From the NCBI GenBank assembly GCA_009885525.1, contig VFKN01000147.1:1-38620 (forward strand): a stretch of DNA of 38,620 nucleotides, in the 5' to 3' direction. Below, in pieces: positions 1 to 8,414 of the stretch. The notes beneath the pieces are model-generated. The model saw nothing but the letters and a program-made list of their open reading frames with translations. It was not told the DNA's origin and did not search any database. The translations under genes and the position numbers were made by a program. The stretch's first letter is position 1. Each line of letters opens with the position of its first letter. The DNA comes from Anaerolineaceae bacterium (GTDB lineage: Bacteria > Chloroflexota > Anaerolineae > Anaerolineales > Villigracilaceae).

Positions 1-111
1 ATTTGTTTATGATTTGTTTTGGGAGTCATGGCTTTTCCTTTTTCGGTTTTGTCACCTGCAAGGATACCAAGACTCCCCTCTTTTTACACACTTTTCGTTA
101 TACCACCAAAT

Positions 112-145
112 AAAAGAGCCCGCTTCGTAAGAAGCGGGCTCTTTT
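112..145. terminator. Bidirectional Rho-independent-type terminator hairpin
   Basis: Perfect inverted repeat AAAAGAGCCCGCTTC-GTAA-GAAGCGGGCTCTTTT just downstream of the minus-strand SIMPL gene. Confidence 0.85.
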
Positions 146-159
146 ATTCAAAGGGAAAA

Positions 160-876
160 TTACTTGATCGAGTAAGCGATACTGACGTTGACCGAGATGG
201 TCAACTGACCCGGCTGGATCGGCACAGCCGCGTTCGCATCCATCGCGCCGCCGCCGCCCTTGCCGGCCATCATCGGGATGGGGCTGTTGTCATAGAAATT
301 GATGCTCTGAATATCGCCGAGTTTAATTCCAGCGACTTCCGCCAATTCCTGAGCCTGTACCTTCGCATCCGCAACGGCTTTCGCGCGTGCTTCCTTCAAG
401 GCAGCAGATTTATCCGCCACATCAAACTGGATGCTGTTGATACTGTTCGCGCCCGCGCCGACCACTTCGTCGAGCAACTTGCCGAGCCCATCAATCTTGC
501 GCACTGTGACATATACCGTGTTATCCACCATATAAGTCGTCCCGATGATCTTGCCTTCGGGGCTGTATTGCTGCGAAGGATAAATACTGAAGTTCGTTGT
601 GCTGATATCTTTGGGATCAACACCGGCTTTCTTGATCGCGTCCGTGACCGCGCTGGTTTGGGTCGTATTCGTGCTGACCGCATCCGCAGCGGTGGGGGAT
701 TCCGTATGCACGCCGATATAAATGTAGGCAATGTCGGGCGTCAAATAGGATTGCCCCACACCGTTCACATTCAACGTGCGGACGACCGGCTGAGCCGCCT
801 GATTGATCGTCGGGCTGCAGGCACTCAATACAAGGGTAAGAGCCAATACTGCAAAAACTAAGAATTTTGTACGCAT
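160..876 (-). CDS. SIMPL (DUF541) domain lipoprotein
   Basis: Lipoprotein signal MRTKFLVFAVLALTLVLSAC; SIMPL-like LNVNGVGQSYLTPDIAYIYIGV. Start trimmed from the ORF to MRTKF. Confidence 0.85.
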   Translation of the reverse strand: MRTKFLVFAVLALTLVLSACSPTINQAAQPVVRTLNVNGVGQSYLTPDIAYIYIGVHTESPTAADAVSTNTTQTSAVTDAIKKAGVDPKDISTTNFSIYPSQQYSPEGKIIGTTYMVDNTVYVTVRKIDGLGKLLDEVVGAGANSINSIQFDVADKSAALKEARAKAVADAKVQAQELAEVAGIKLGDIQSINFYDNSPIPMMAGKGGGGAMDANAAVPIQPGQLTISVNVSIAYSIK

Positions 877-1001
877 TTTTATCTCCTGTTTATAGTGTAA
901 TAACTTGTCTCTTTCAAGACGATGCATCTTCAAAAAAGTTCCCTTGTATTTTAGTTCAATTACGACTAAAATTTTTGCACAAATGTTCTACGAGAAAAAT
1001 C

Positions 1002-2171
1002 ATGCCCATTGACTATCAGCAAGTCTACACACAAATCAAAGAGATCGGCGCAGGCGTTACAGAAAGAAAAAAGAAGAAAGAAGATGCGCAAGCCCTCGCC
1101 CGCGAATATCTTGCCTATTACGATTCTCTTTTGGATGAACTCCACGCCAAAGTGGATTCTGCCCGCCAGATGGATTCCAACACCCGCTGCGCCTCCCCGC
1201 TGACCGAGTCGCTCGCGTCCTCCTTCCCACCGATTGACTCACCCGCGCAAGTAACTCTCATCGCCGCGGATGGCTCGCAGATCAACCCCGATCGGCACGC
1301 CGCGCAGCAATATTTTGTGGTCAATGTAGGCTCCATCGTCATGCAGGTCGGCTCAGGCAACACCCCCGAAGTTTTCACCGACACCAAACTTCACCTGCTT
1401 GATGAATTTGACGATCACTTCTTTAGCGAAAGTCAGGTCGCATTACAGCGCGACATTGCCGAACGCAAAAAATTATTGGAGATCGCCAAAAACTATTCGG
1501 GCACAGTCATCGCGCTCACCGAAGGTCAACTGGAATTATGGGGCGCAACCGATCCAGACAATGACCGCGATTTTCAAAAAAGCCTGCTCGATTATTTAAA
1601 CTCGCTCAAAGAATTGGAAAAGCGAAGAATAATCACCTCCGGCTACGTGGATAAGCCCGGCGCAAATTGGGTCATAAGATTACTGGAAATCGCCAGCGCG
1701 CCAGCCGACTTGAAAGAATTAAAAAAATATCATCCCTTACGCGGCGCAACCGACTACTGGTTATTCAGCACAATTCTTGGCAAACATCAACGCTCCGCGA
1801 TTTTTGCGCTCAAAGCCAAAACAGCCGAAAAATATCAAGACTCACTTGCCATCCATTTTTTCTACCTCAATGTCGGCGATGAGAAAAAACCAAAAATCGC
1901 CCGCGTGGATATTCCCCTCTGGGTCGTGAATGATGCGCAAGCCCTAAATGATTTACACGCCGCACTAATTGCCCAATCCCAAATTATGGGTGACGTTGCG
2001 CCGTTTCCATACCTGCTGCATCGTGCCCATGAAATCGCAGTCGTCTCACACCGCGAAAAAGATCAAATTGACCAAATGCTCAACCTCGCCATCCGCAGCA
2101 GCGGCGGCGAAGTTGGCGAAATCTCAGGTAAACAATCCGCCAAGAATTTGGCGGGGAGAAACAAAAGATAA
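1002..2171 (+). CDS. nurA: NurA-family 5'-3' nuclease (DNA double-strand-break repair)
   Basis: VTLIAADGSQINPDRHA motif near the N-terminus and C-terminal PFPYLLHRAHEIAVVS typical of NurA; start trimmed to MPIDYQQ. Confidence 0.75.
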   Translation: MPIDYQQVYTQIKEIGAGVTERKKKKEDAQALAREYLAYYDSLLDELHAKVDSARQMDSNTRCASPLTESLASSFPPIDSPAQVTLIAADGSQINPDRHAAQQYFVVNVGSIVMQVGSGNTPEVFTDTKLHLLDEFDDHFFSESQVALQRDIAERKKLLEIAKNYSGTVIALTEGQLELWGATDPDNDRDFQKSLLDYLNSLKELEKRRIITSGYVDKPGANWVIRLLEIASAPADLKELKKYHPLRGATDYWLFSTILGKHQRSAIFALKAKTAEKYQDSLAIHFFYLNVGDEKKPKIARVDIPLWVVNDAQALNDLHAALIAQSQIMGDVAPFPYLLHRAHEIAVVSHREKDQIDQMLNLAIRSSGGEVGEISGKQSAKNLAGRNKR

Positions 2172-2209
2172 TGCGACATTAATGTCGCGCTACTTAAAAG
2201 GAATCACTC

Positions 2210-2275
2210 ACGACCAAACAAATCGAAGTCGGACTTTTACTATGAGCAGGCATAACCGGCTTCATTACTGGTAGC
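2210..2275 (+). pseudogene. Relic of the HAS-barrel gene 5' end
   Basis: Frame 2210: (ACG)TKQIEVGLLL*AGITGFITGS aligns without gaps to MSNSIEIGRLLSAGTTGFIAGC of the intact gene at 2777; start codon is ACG and one codon is TGA. Confidence 0.7.
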
Positions 2276-2308
2276 CTACCCTGCAATAATTTATAAACGA
2301 GGTGAAAT

Positions 2309-2752
2309 ATGACAGTTAAAAGTAAATCAAACGGATGTGTTAGTGTGATCATGGGCATACTCATGATCCTCTTTGGAATCGGAGCGGGACTTTATAGTCT
2401 GTATAGCGGCTACAATAGCGCCAACCTTTTTTTGAACGGCAGCCAGGTCAATGCTGTGGTGACAGATATGGTTTTAGGAAAATCAGAGAATAATCACACA
2501 CCGTCTTCACCAGTCTTTGAATACATAATCAATGGAAAGACTTATAAGTACGAAAGCGGATATGAGTCCTACCCGCCGCGATATAAAATTGGCGATCACG
2601 CGACTTTGATCTACGATCTGCAAAACCCACAGAATGCCAAGGAAAATATTTTTTTGGAATTGTGGCTGTTACCCATGATTATGTGTCCGGCTTCCATTGT
2701 AAGTATTTTCGCGGCTATCATGATCATGGTCTTGGGCAGGCGAACACAATAA
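2309..2752 (+). CDS. DUF3592-like membrane protein
   Basis: N- and C-terminal TM segments flanking VNAVVTDM...FEYIINGKTYKYES...YKIGDHATLIYDLQNPQNA. Confidence 0.65.
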   Translation: MTVKSKSNGCVSVIMGILMILFGIGAGLYSLYSGYNSANLFLNGSQVNAVVTDMVLGKSENNHTPSSPVFEYIINGKTYKYESGYESYPPRYKIGDHATLIYDLQNPQNAKENIFLELWLLPMIMCPASIVSIFAAIMIMVLGRRTQ

Positions 2753-2776
2753 GAAAATATACTGGAGATGAACTAT

Positions 2777-3376
2777 ATGTCTAACTCAATCGAAATCGGA
2801 CGCTTACTGAGCGCGGGCACAACCGGGTTCATCGCCGGCTGCCGCGTCTCGCAATTGACCGTGCCGGCCTTTGGCGCCCTCGTGCGCGCGCCGCTCGGTG
2901 AAGGCTATCAAGTCTATGGCCTCATCCACGACATTCACATTGACGATGACGGGCTGGTGCGCCAACTCGTCACCGCGGATCATGTCAGCGACGAAGTGAT
3001 GCGCGACAACCGCGAGCGCCGCATCGTCCCCGTGGAAATGTCCGTTCTGGCGGTCGGATTCGAGCAGGATGGAAAAATCCATCATCTGCTTCCGCCGCGC
3101 CCGCCGCTGAGTTTGGATGTCATCTATTTATGCGAAGACAAAGACCTCGCGCGTTTCACCTCCGCGGGCAGGTTCGGATATTTCCGTCACATTTTGGGCA
3201 GCCAGGAAATTCCCGTGGGCGAAGTATTGGCGGCACACCTCGAACAGGCGAGCAAAGCACATGGCGCAGATAGTGGAAAGTGGAAAGAGAAAGCCGTGCA
3301 TGAACTCATCACCCTGCTGCGCGACGATTATCCAACGCTCATGTCCGTCCTCGGCGCGCTGAGCGAAATTGCATAA
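2777..3376 (+). CDS. HAS-barrel (HerA-type N-terminal barrel) domain protein
   Basis: SIEIGRLLSAGTTGFIAG...GALVRAPLGEGYQVYGLIHDI resembles the HerA HAS barrel; close to nurA; RBS-like GGAGAT upstream of ATG 2777. Confidence 0.6.
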   Translation: MSNSIEIGRLLSAGTTGFIAGCRVSQLTVPAFGALVRAPLGEGYQVYGLIHDIHIDDDGLVRQLVTADHVSDEVMRDNRERRIVPVEMSVLAVGFEQDGKIHHLLPPRPPLSLDVIYLCEDKDLARFTSAGRFGYFRHILGSQEIPVGEVLAAHLEQASKAHGADSGKWKEKAVHELITLLRDDYPTLMSVLGALSEIA

Positions 3377-3386
3377 AGATATTTGC

Positions 3387-3483
3387 TACCGTACATTTTC
3401 CTCGTAAAAAACGCTAAAGGTCTTTCTCGTTAATCGGGATTTTGCGAAGACAAAGCAGACCTTTAGGGTTTACGTGTACGGTA
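3387..3483. repeat. Nested inverted-repeat element
   Basis: Outer arms TACCGTACA/TGTACGGTA and inner arms CTAAAGGTCT/AGACCTTTAG; inner right arm shares AGACCTTTAGGGTTT with 7671-7684. Confidence 0.75.
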
Positions 3484-3497
3484 GAGAATAAAGATAT

Positions 3498-3550
3498 AAA
3501 AGAAGAAAGAGGAAAGATTTTTTTCTTTCCTCTTTCTTCTTTCTTCTTTT
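3498..3550. terminator. Polypurine/polypyrimidine hairpin, probable terminator
   Basis: AGAAGAAAGAGGAAAGA / TCTTTCCTCTTTCTTCT inverted repeat separated by a T run. Confidence 0.55.
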
Positions 3551-3992
3551 ATTTACCCCACAACTTCTTCGCCAACTCCACTACTTCTTTACACTGGCTT
3601 TCAGATAAATCAACGAACGGGGAATTTTCCACAACGGTATCGCGGTTCTCCACGATCAGCACGCGCGCATCTTCGCTGAAAGTATGCGAGTGCCACGCAT
3701 TTCCCTTCACGTTATACAGTTTATATAATTCCATATCCACCGCGTGGATTTTTGTCACGCTTTCCCCGCCTTCACCGATAAACAAAATACAGCGGCCTTT
3801 CATCAACACAAAGACCTCGTCGGTCTCGGTGTGTTTCTGCACGCGGTTGATCTTCTCGGGCAAAAGGTCAGGCGTGTAATTCATCAATGCCACGCGCCAG
3901 GCTTGATAATCGACCAGCGGCATATAATCTGCGCCGGTATGTTCGCGGACTTCGATCAGAGATTCGAGAGGTGTTTCCATGTGTTTCTCCAA
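3549..3992 (-). CDS. Cupin-fold protein
   Basis: RVQKHTETDEVFVLMKGRCILFI...YNVKGNAWHSHTFSEDARVLIVEN cupin-like motifs. Confidence 0.7.
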   Translation of the reverse strand: MEKHMETPLESLIEVREHTGADYMPLVDYQAWRVALMNYTPDLLPEKINRVQKHTETDEVFVLMKGRCILFIGEGGESVTKIHAVDMELYKLYNVKGNAWHSHTFSEDARVLIVENRDTVVENSPFVDLSESQCKEVVELAKKLWGK

Positions 3993-4018
3993 TTAAATTT
4001 TTTGTAATGAATAACTCA

Positions 4019-4094
4019 CGTGATTCCCTGAAGCGGTAGCGAAGGGTTTCTAAAACAACCGTAGAGGTTCTTCGCTTCGCTCAGAACGACACTG
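4019..4094 (+). repeat. ~75-bp dispersed repeat, copy 1
   Basis: CGTGATTCCCTGAAGCGGTAGCGAAGGG...GTAGAGGTTCTTCGCTTCGCTCAGAACGACACTG; inverted homologue at 38224-38298. Confidence 0.85.
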
Positions 4095-4857
4095 TATAAG
4101 GTGACTGAATAAGATCGCTGATAAACTGCCAGCGTTTTGTCTTTGTGTAATCGCCATCTTGTGGATAAAAATAAGGCGCATAATCTGACCAGTTATCCGC
4201 GATTTTATAAATTGGGTCTTTGCTGCCGTTGGGCAAAAGATAGCGTTCAATTCTGCCATGTGCGGTGCGTGAGAGAATATTATTGCGACCCCAGCCGCAA
4301 TACATTACAACAGATTCTGCAAAATCCTCTTTACGGTTGAAATTCCAATTCGAGCCGCTGGGCTTATCGTCGTAGAAATATCCCGCTTTGTTGACGCCGG
4401 GTTTTCTGCCGTAATAACCGGGCTTTTGTTCAGCGCCGAGTAAACCGGCATCCCAATCGGTGGGCGACAGTCTTTTTGCGAGGGATAATTTCGAGTCGGT
4501 GAAGCCACCCGTGTGTTGTTCCAATTTGGCGGATAGATTCCAGTTGTGTTTTGCATCCCAGACATGCGCCATTTCATGCAGCAGCGACCACGCGCTAATC
4601 GGCGCATTTGCGCTTAACTGAATGCGGTCTTTATATGCGAGGCCTAGTTTTCCACCTATATCTGTTCTTTCAATTAATACATCCCCGATCTTAAGTTTGA
4701 GGTTTTCGCTTCCGCCAAACACATCCGCAAAAAGTGTGAGTGTATGCTGCAGGTCATCGAGTTCGTTGGACAGCCAGTTCTTTTGCTGCTCGATGCGGAT
4801 TTTGAAATCTGTTTGCAGCCGCGCGAATTTTTCATGAGTGGATGAATGTGTATCCAT
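4081..4857 (-). CDS. Putative zinc metallopeptidase-like protein
   Basis: HEMAHVWD (HExxH) plus downstream EDFAESVVMYCG, a possible third metal ligand. Confidence 0.55.
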   Translation of the reverse strand: MDTHSSTHEKFARLQTDFKIRIEQQKNWLSNELDDLQHTLTLFADVFGGSENLKLKIGDVLIERTDIGGKLGLAYKDRIQLSANAPISAWSLLHEMAHVWDAKHNWNLSAKLEQHTGGFTDSKLSLAKRLSPTDWDAGLLGAEQKPGYYGRKPGVNKAGYFYDDKPSGSNWNFNRKEDFAESVVMYCGWGRNNILSRTAHGRIERYLLPNGSKDPIYKIADNWSDYAPYFYPQDGDYTKTKRWQFISDLIQSPYTVSF

Positions 4858-4902
4858 ATTTATCAGGTTGTATCATGGTCAATTGTCCGCGGTCTGCGGT
4901 CG

Positions 4903-7086
4903 TTAAATAATTTCCAATTTTGCCAGCGATGCGGCTAAACGTTTAAGCCCAACAGATTTGAATTCGATGACAACGATCTCATCGCCATCTTGTATTTTAC
5001 TTTCCTGCACCGTGCCTTCGCCCCATGATGGATGTTTGATGCGGTCTCCGGATTTGAATTTATTCTGGAGAATAGGAGCAGATCGCGGCGGAGGGGGCAG
5101 AATCCAATCTAAAAGTAAAGAAGAACTTCGGGAGCGGGAAGAACTCGAACTGCGTCCTGTCCGCGATTTTTCGGCAAGCAGATCCGTTGGAATGTCATTC
5201 AAAAAACGCGAGGGTTCAGACACTTCCGGCGCACCGTGTCCGCCGCGTTGAATAGCGCGGATTAAATACAGCCGGTCTTTTGCGCGGGTGATGCCCACGT
5301 AAAACAGGCGGCGTTCTTCTTCCATTTGCGCGGGGTCATCGAATGAACGGCTGTGCGGAATGATGCCATCATCCATGCCGACGATGAAGACCGCGCCGAA
5401 CTCAAGTCCCTTCGCGGCGTGGAGCGTGAGCAGCGTGGGCGCGTTCGCATCGGTGATGGTGTCCTGATCGGCGACAAGCGCAATATTTTCGAGGAACTCA
5501 TCCATCGTGCGCGTGGAGAATTCCTCTGCGAGGCGGCGCAACTCCTGCACGTTATCCCAGCGGTCTTTGCTTTCTTCCGAGTCATCTTCGATGATGAAAT
5601 CCTTGTAGTTGATGTCTCTTACGATCCGATCAAAAAGTTCGGGTACGGTATATGTCGCCGAGAGCGCGAGCCAATCCGCGAACATGCCGCCAAAATCTGC
5701 AAGCGGAAGCGCTGCGCGGCCCGTGAAGGATTTGTAATACGGAGACTCCGCGCCGCGCGAAAGATCGAGCAGCACCGCACCCGGAGAGAGTTGAACCTGT
5801 TGCGCGACCAGATACAGCGTGGTAAGAGTCTTCTCTCCGATCCCGCGCGGCGGCACGTTGATGATACGGCTCAACGCGGCTTCATCGGCGGGATTATGCA
5901 CGAGGCGCATAAACGCGATCATATCCTTCACTTCACGGCGTCCATAAAATCGCTGCGCGCCGACAAGCCGATACGGAAGGCGTGCCTTCAAAAATGCTTC
6001 TTCCATTAAACGCGACATGGCGTTGGTGCGATACATCACCGCGCATTCGCCCGGCTCAAATTCTTTGGCAGCCACAAGTTGCGCAATGTTATCTACGACA
6101 AACGCAGCTTCATCATAATCATTGTAGGCTTCGTGGAAATATATTTTTTCGCCTGCGCCGCGATCGCTGAATAGTTTTTTCTTGCGGCGATTCTGCGCGC
6201 GGTCGATCACGCCCATGGCCGCATCGAGAATATTTTGGCGGGAGCGATAATTCTCTTCGAGCAAGATAACTTGCGTATCAGGGAAATCCTGCTCAAAGCG
6301 CTGCACGTTACGATAATCCGCGCCGCGCCAACCGTACACGCTCTGGTCAGGATCTCCCACGCAAAAAATATTCTTATGATGCGAAGCGAGATGTTTTACC
6401 AGCGTATATTGCGCCATGTTGGTATCTTGAAACTCGTCCACCAATACATGTCTGAATCGCTGCGCGTATTTATCGCGCACGCTGGGATTTTCCTCCAGCA
6501 GGCGTGCGGTGTAAACGAGCAGGTCGTCAAAATCAACGGCGTTGCTGGCGATTAATCTTTTTTGATATTCGGTGTAAACGCGCTTGACAACTTCATCGCG
6601 ATAGGTGTTGATGAGGTAATCATCGGGCATGATCAATTCATTTTTTGCGCTCGAGATCGCGGCGTGGATGCTCTGCGCGCGATACAACTTGTCGTTCAAA
6701 TTGAATTCCTTGATGATCGTCTTGACGATACGCAGCTGGTCATCTGAATCAAAAATAACGAAATTGGATTGCACCGGAAGAAAATCCGTTTCGCGCCTGA
6801 GAATGCGCGAACAAATCGAGTGGAATGTGCCGAGCATGATGCCATCGGTGGCTTGCTCGTTCAGCATTGCCTTCACGCGCTGATCCATTTCCTTCGCGGC
6901 TTTATTGGTGAATGTGACAGCAAGAATCTGCCACGGGCGGACTCCCTCGGAGGCGATCAAGTACGCAACGCGCTGAGTCAATACGCGCGTCTTTCCAGAG
7001 CCTGGCCCGGCGATGACCAGCACAGCTCCATCAGGGGCGGTGACCGCTTTGCGTTGTTGGGGGTTGAGTTTGTTTAGGAAGTCCAT
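4903..7086 (-). CDS. pcrA: UvrD/PcrA-type superfamily 1 DNA helicase
   Basis: LNPQQRKAV, GPGSGKTRVLTQR, VDEFQDTN, LEENYRS, TLHAAKGLEF, EERRLFYVGITRA. Confidence 0.95.
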   Translation of the reverse strand: MDFLNKLNPQQRKAVTAPDGAVLVIAGPGSGKTRVLTQRVAYLIASEGVRPWQILAVTFTNKAAKEMDQRVKAMLNEQATDGIMLGTFHSICSRILRRETDFLPVQSNFVIFDSDDQLRIVKTIIKEFNLNDKLYRAQSIHAAISSAKNELIMPDDYLINTYRDEVVKRVYTEYQKRLIASNAVDFDDLLVYTARLLEENPSVRDKYAQRFRHVLVDEFQDTNMAQYTLVKHLASHHKNIFCVGDPDQSVYGWRGADYRNVQRFEQDFPDTQVILLEENYRSRQNILDAAMGVIDRAQNRRKKKLFSDRGAGEKIYFHEAYNDYDEAAFVVDNIAQLVAAKEFEPGECAVMYRTNAMSRLMEEAFLKARLPYRLVGAQRFYGRREVKDMIAFMRLVHNPADEAALSRIINVPPRGIGEKTLTTLYLVAQQVQLSPGAVLLDLSRGAESPYYKSFTGRAALPLADFGGMFADWLALSATYTVPELFDRIVRDINYKDFIIEDDSEESKDRWDNVQELRRLAEEFSTRTMDEFLENIALVADQDTITDANAPTLLTLHAAKGLEFGAVFIVGMDDGIIPHSRSFDDPAQMEEERRLFYVGITRAKDRLYLIRAIQRGGHGAPEVSEPSRFLNDIPTDLLAEKSRTGRSSSSSRSRSSSLLLDWILPPPPRSAPILQNKFKSGDRIKHPSWGEGTVQESKIQDGDEIVVIEFKSVGLKRLAASLAKLEII

Positions 7087-7091
7087 AGGGA

Positions 7092-7126
7092 AAGGATGAA
7101 GGATGAATTATGAAGGATGAATGAAG
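7092..7126. repeat. Heptamer tandem array (AAGGATG type)
   Basis: AAGGATG AAGGATG AATTATG AAGGATG AATGAAG immediately upstream of the pcrA start. Confidence 0.8.
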
Positions 7127-7163
7127 ATAATTTGTCCCGCCGGATTTTACGCCTGCGGGACTT

Positions 7164-7195
7164 GTTTACGTGTCTACTTGTGTACTTGTTTACTT
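7164..7195. repeat. Octamer tandem array (GTNTACNT type), copy 1
   Basis: GTTTACGT GTCTACTT GTGTACTT GTTTACTT. Confidence 0.8.
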
Positions 7196-7199
7196 TTGA

Positions 7200-7598
7200 T
7201 TACTTCAATTCTGACGTACAATGCGCGCAGCGTGTGGCTTTGATCGGGATGACGCTCAAGCAATGCGGGCATTCCTTGGTGATAAATTCTGTAGGCGCGG
7301 CGGGCGGCGGGGTCTTCTTCGTGGCATTCATGGCTTTAATGATCAGGAAGATCACAAGAGCAACGAGCAAAAAGTCCACAATAGTTTGCACAAACGTGCC
7401 CCATTTGACAACCGCAGAACCAACCGTAAAGGATAATTCTGCAAAGTTGACTCCACCCATGACCACACCAACCAACGGCATGATGATGTCATTGACCAAT
7501 GAGCCGACGATCTTCCCAAACGCGCCGCCGATGATGACCGCAACGGCAAGGTCCAACACATTGCCGTGCATAACGAAATCTTTGAATTCTTTGAGCAT
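7200..7598 (-). CDS. mscL: Large-conductance mechanosensitive channel MscL with C-terminal zinc-ribbon-like tail
   Basis: [44 protein letters not shown]; tail [18 protein letters not shown]. Confidence 0.92.
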   Translation of the reverse strand: MLKEFKDFVMHGNVLDLAVAVIIGGAFGKIVGSLVNDIIMPLVGVVMGGVNFAELSFTVGSAVVKWGTFVQTIVDFLLVALVIFLIIKAMNATKKTPPPAAPTEFITKECPHCLSVIPIKATRCAHCTSELK

Positions 7599-7623
7599 AA
7601 GTTCCTCCGTGAATGGATAGTGA

Positions 7624-7684
7624 AAACCCTAAAGGTTTTTTTATTAAACACAAACTCGGTATTTCAGCGAGACCTTTAGGGTTT
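7624..7684. repeat. Inverted repeat AAACCCTAAAGGT...ACCTTTAGGGTTT
   Basis: 13-bp perfect arms 7624-7636 and 7672-7684; same motif as at 3457-3471. Confidence 0.8.
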
Positions 7685-7780
7685 GCTTTATATTGACGCA
7701 AATAGATTCTATGTGAGGTAATGAAGATTGTCAACGAGGAAACCCATCCTATGCTAAAATAGATGTATTGGAGTTGCCCT

Positions 7781-8332
7781 ATGTCAGATATGATTGAAGT
7801 TGTCATTGATAGTATCCGCGTGCATTTAATGGCGCCACAACGTGTCATTGTTCTCAAGCAAACAAACGCAGACCGCTTCCTGACCATTTGGGTCGGTCCC
7901 TACGAAGCAGAAGCGATCACCGTTGCGTTGCAGGAAGTGGAAGTCGCACGCCCGCTCACCCATGATTTAATCAAAAATATTTTTGGCGCGTTCAATGCGC
8001 GCATCACGCGCATCGAGATCGTTCGATTGAAGGATGAAATCTTCTTCGGCAACATCGTCGCCGAAGTGGATGGGCGCGAAGTCCACATCGATTCACGCCC
8101 GTCCGATGCGATCGCGATTGCCGTGCGCGCGCATGTGCCAATCCTCGTTCATTCCACTGTTATGGAAGAAGCGGGCAGATCGCCCGAGCAAGACATACCC
8201 GTAGTAAGCGCTCCGATCAAAAAAGCCCCACCGGTCCCGCTAACCGATGAAGGCAACGATAGATTATCCGTCTTCAAAGATTTTCTAGATAAACTGGATC
8301 TTGACAGCCCCGATAAAAACAAGCCCGCGTAA
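7781..8332 (+). CDS. Bifunctional nuclease family (BFN/DUF151) protein
   Basis: AEAITVALQEVEVARPLTHDLIKNI...RPSDAIAIAVRAHVPILV. Confidence 0.88.
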   Translation: MSDMIEVVIDSIRVHLMAPQRVIVLKQTNADRFLTIWVGPYEAEAITVALQEVEVARPLTHDLIKNIFGAFNARITRIEIVRLKDEIFFGNIVAEVDGREVHIDSRPSDAIAIAVRAHVPILVHSTVMEEAGRSPEQDIPVVSAPIKKAPPVPLTDEGNDRLSVFKDFLDKLDLDSPDKNKPA

Positions 8333-8339
8333 ATCACGC

Positions 8340-8369
8340 GCAGTCCAAAGTCTCCTGACTTTGGACTGC
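8340..8369. repeat. Perfect 12-bp stem palindrome, 6-nt loop
   Basis: GCAGTCCAAAGT-CTCCTG-ACTTTGGACTGC, followed by the related GGAGTCTTTGGACTCC at 8384-8399. Confidence 0.8.
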
Positions 8370-8414
8370 ACCTCCAACGACGGGAGTCTTTGGACTCCGA
8401 ATTCAAAAAAATCA

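Noticed and set aside
19-861. 280-aa plus-strand ORF at the left end
   Set aside because: Shadow of the SIMPL lipoprotein gene and crosses a strong terminator hairpin.
5353-6009. 218-aa plus-strand ORF opposite pcrA
   Set aside because: Antisense to conserved helicase motifs; composition typical of a shadow ORF.
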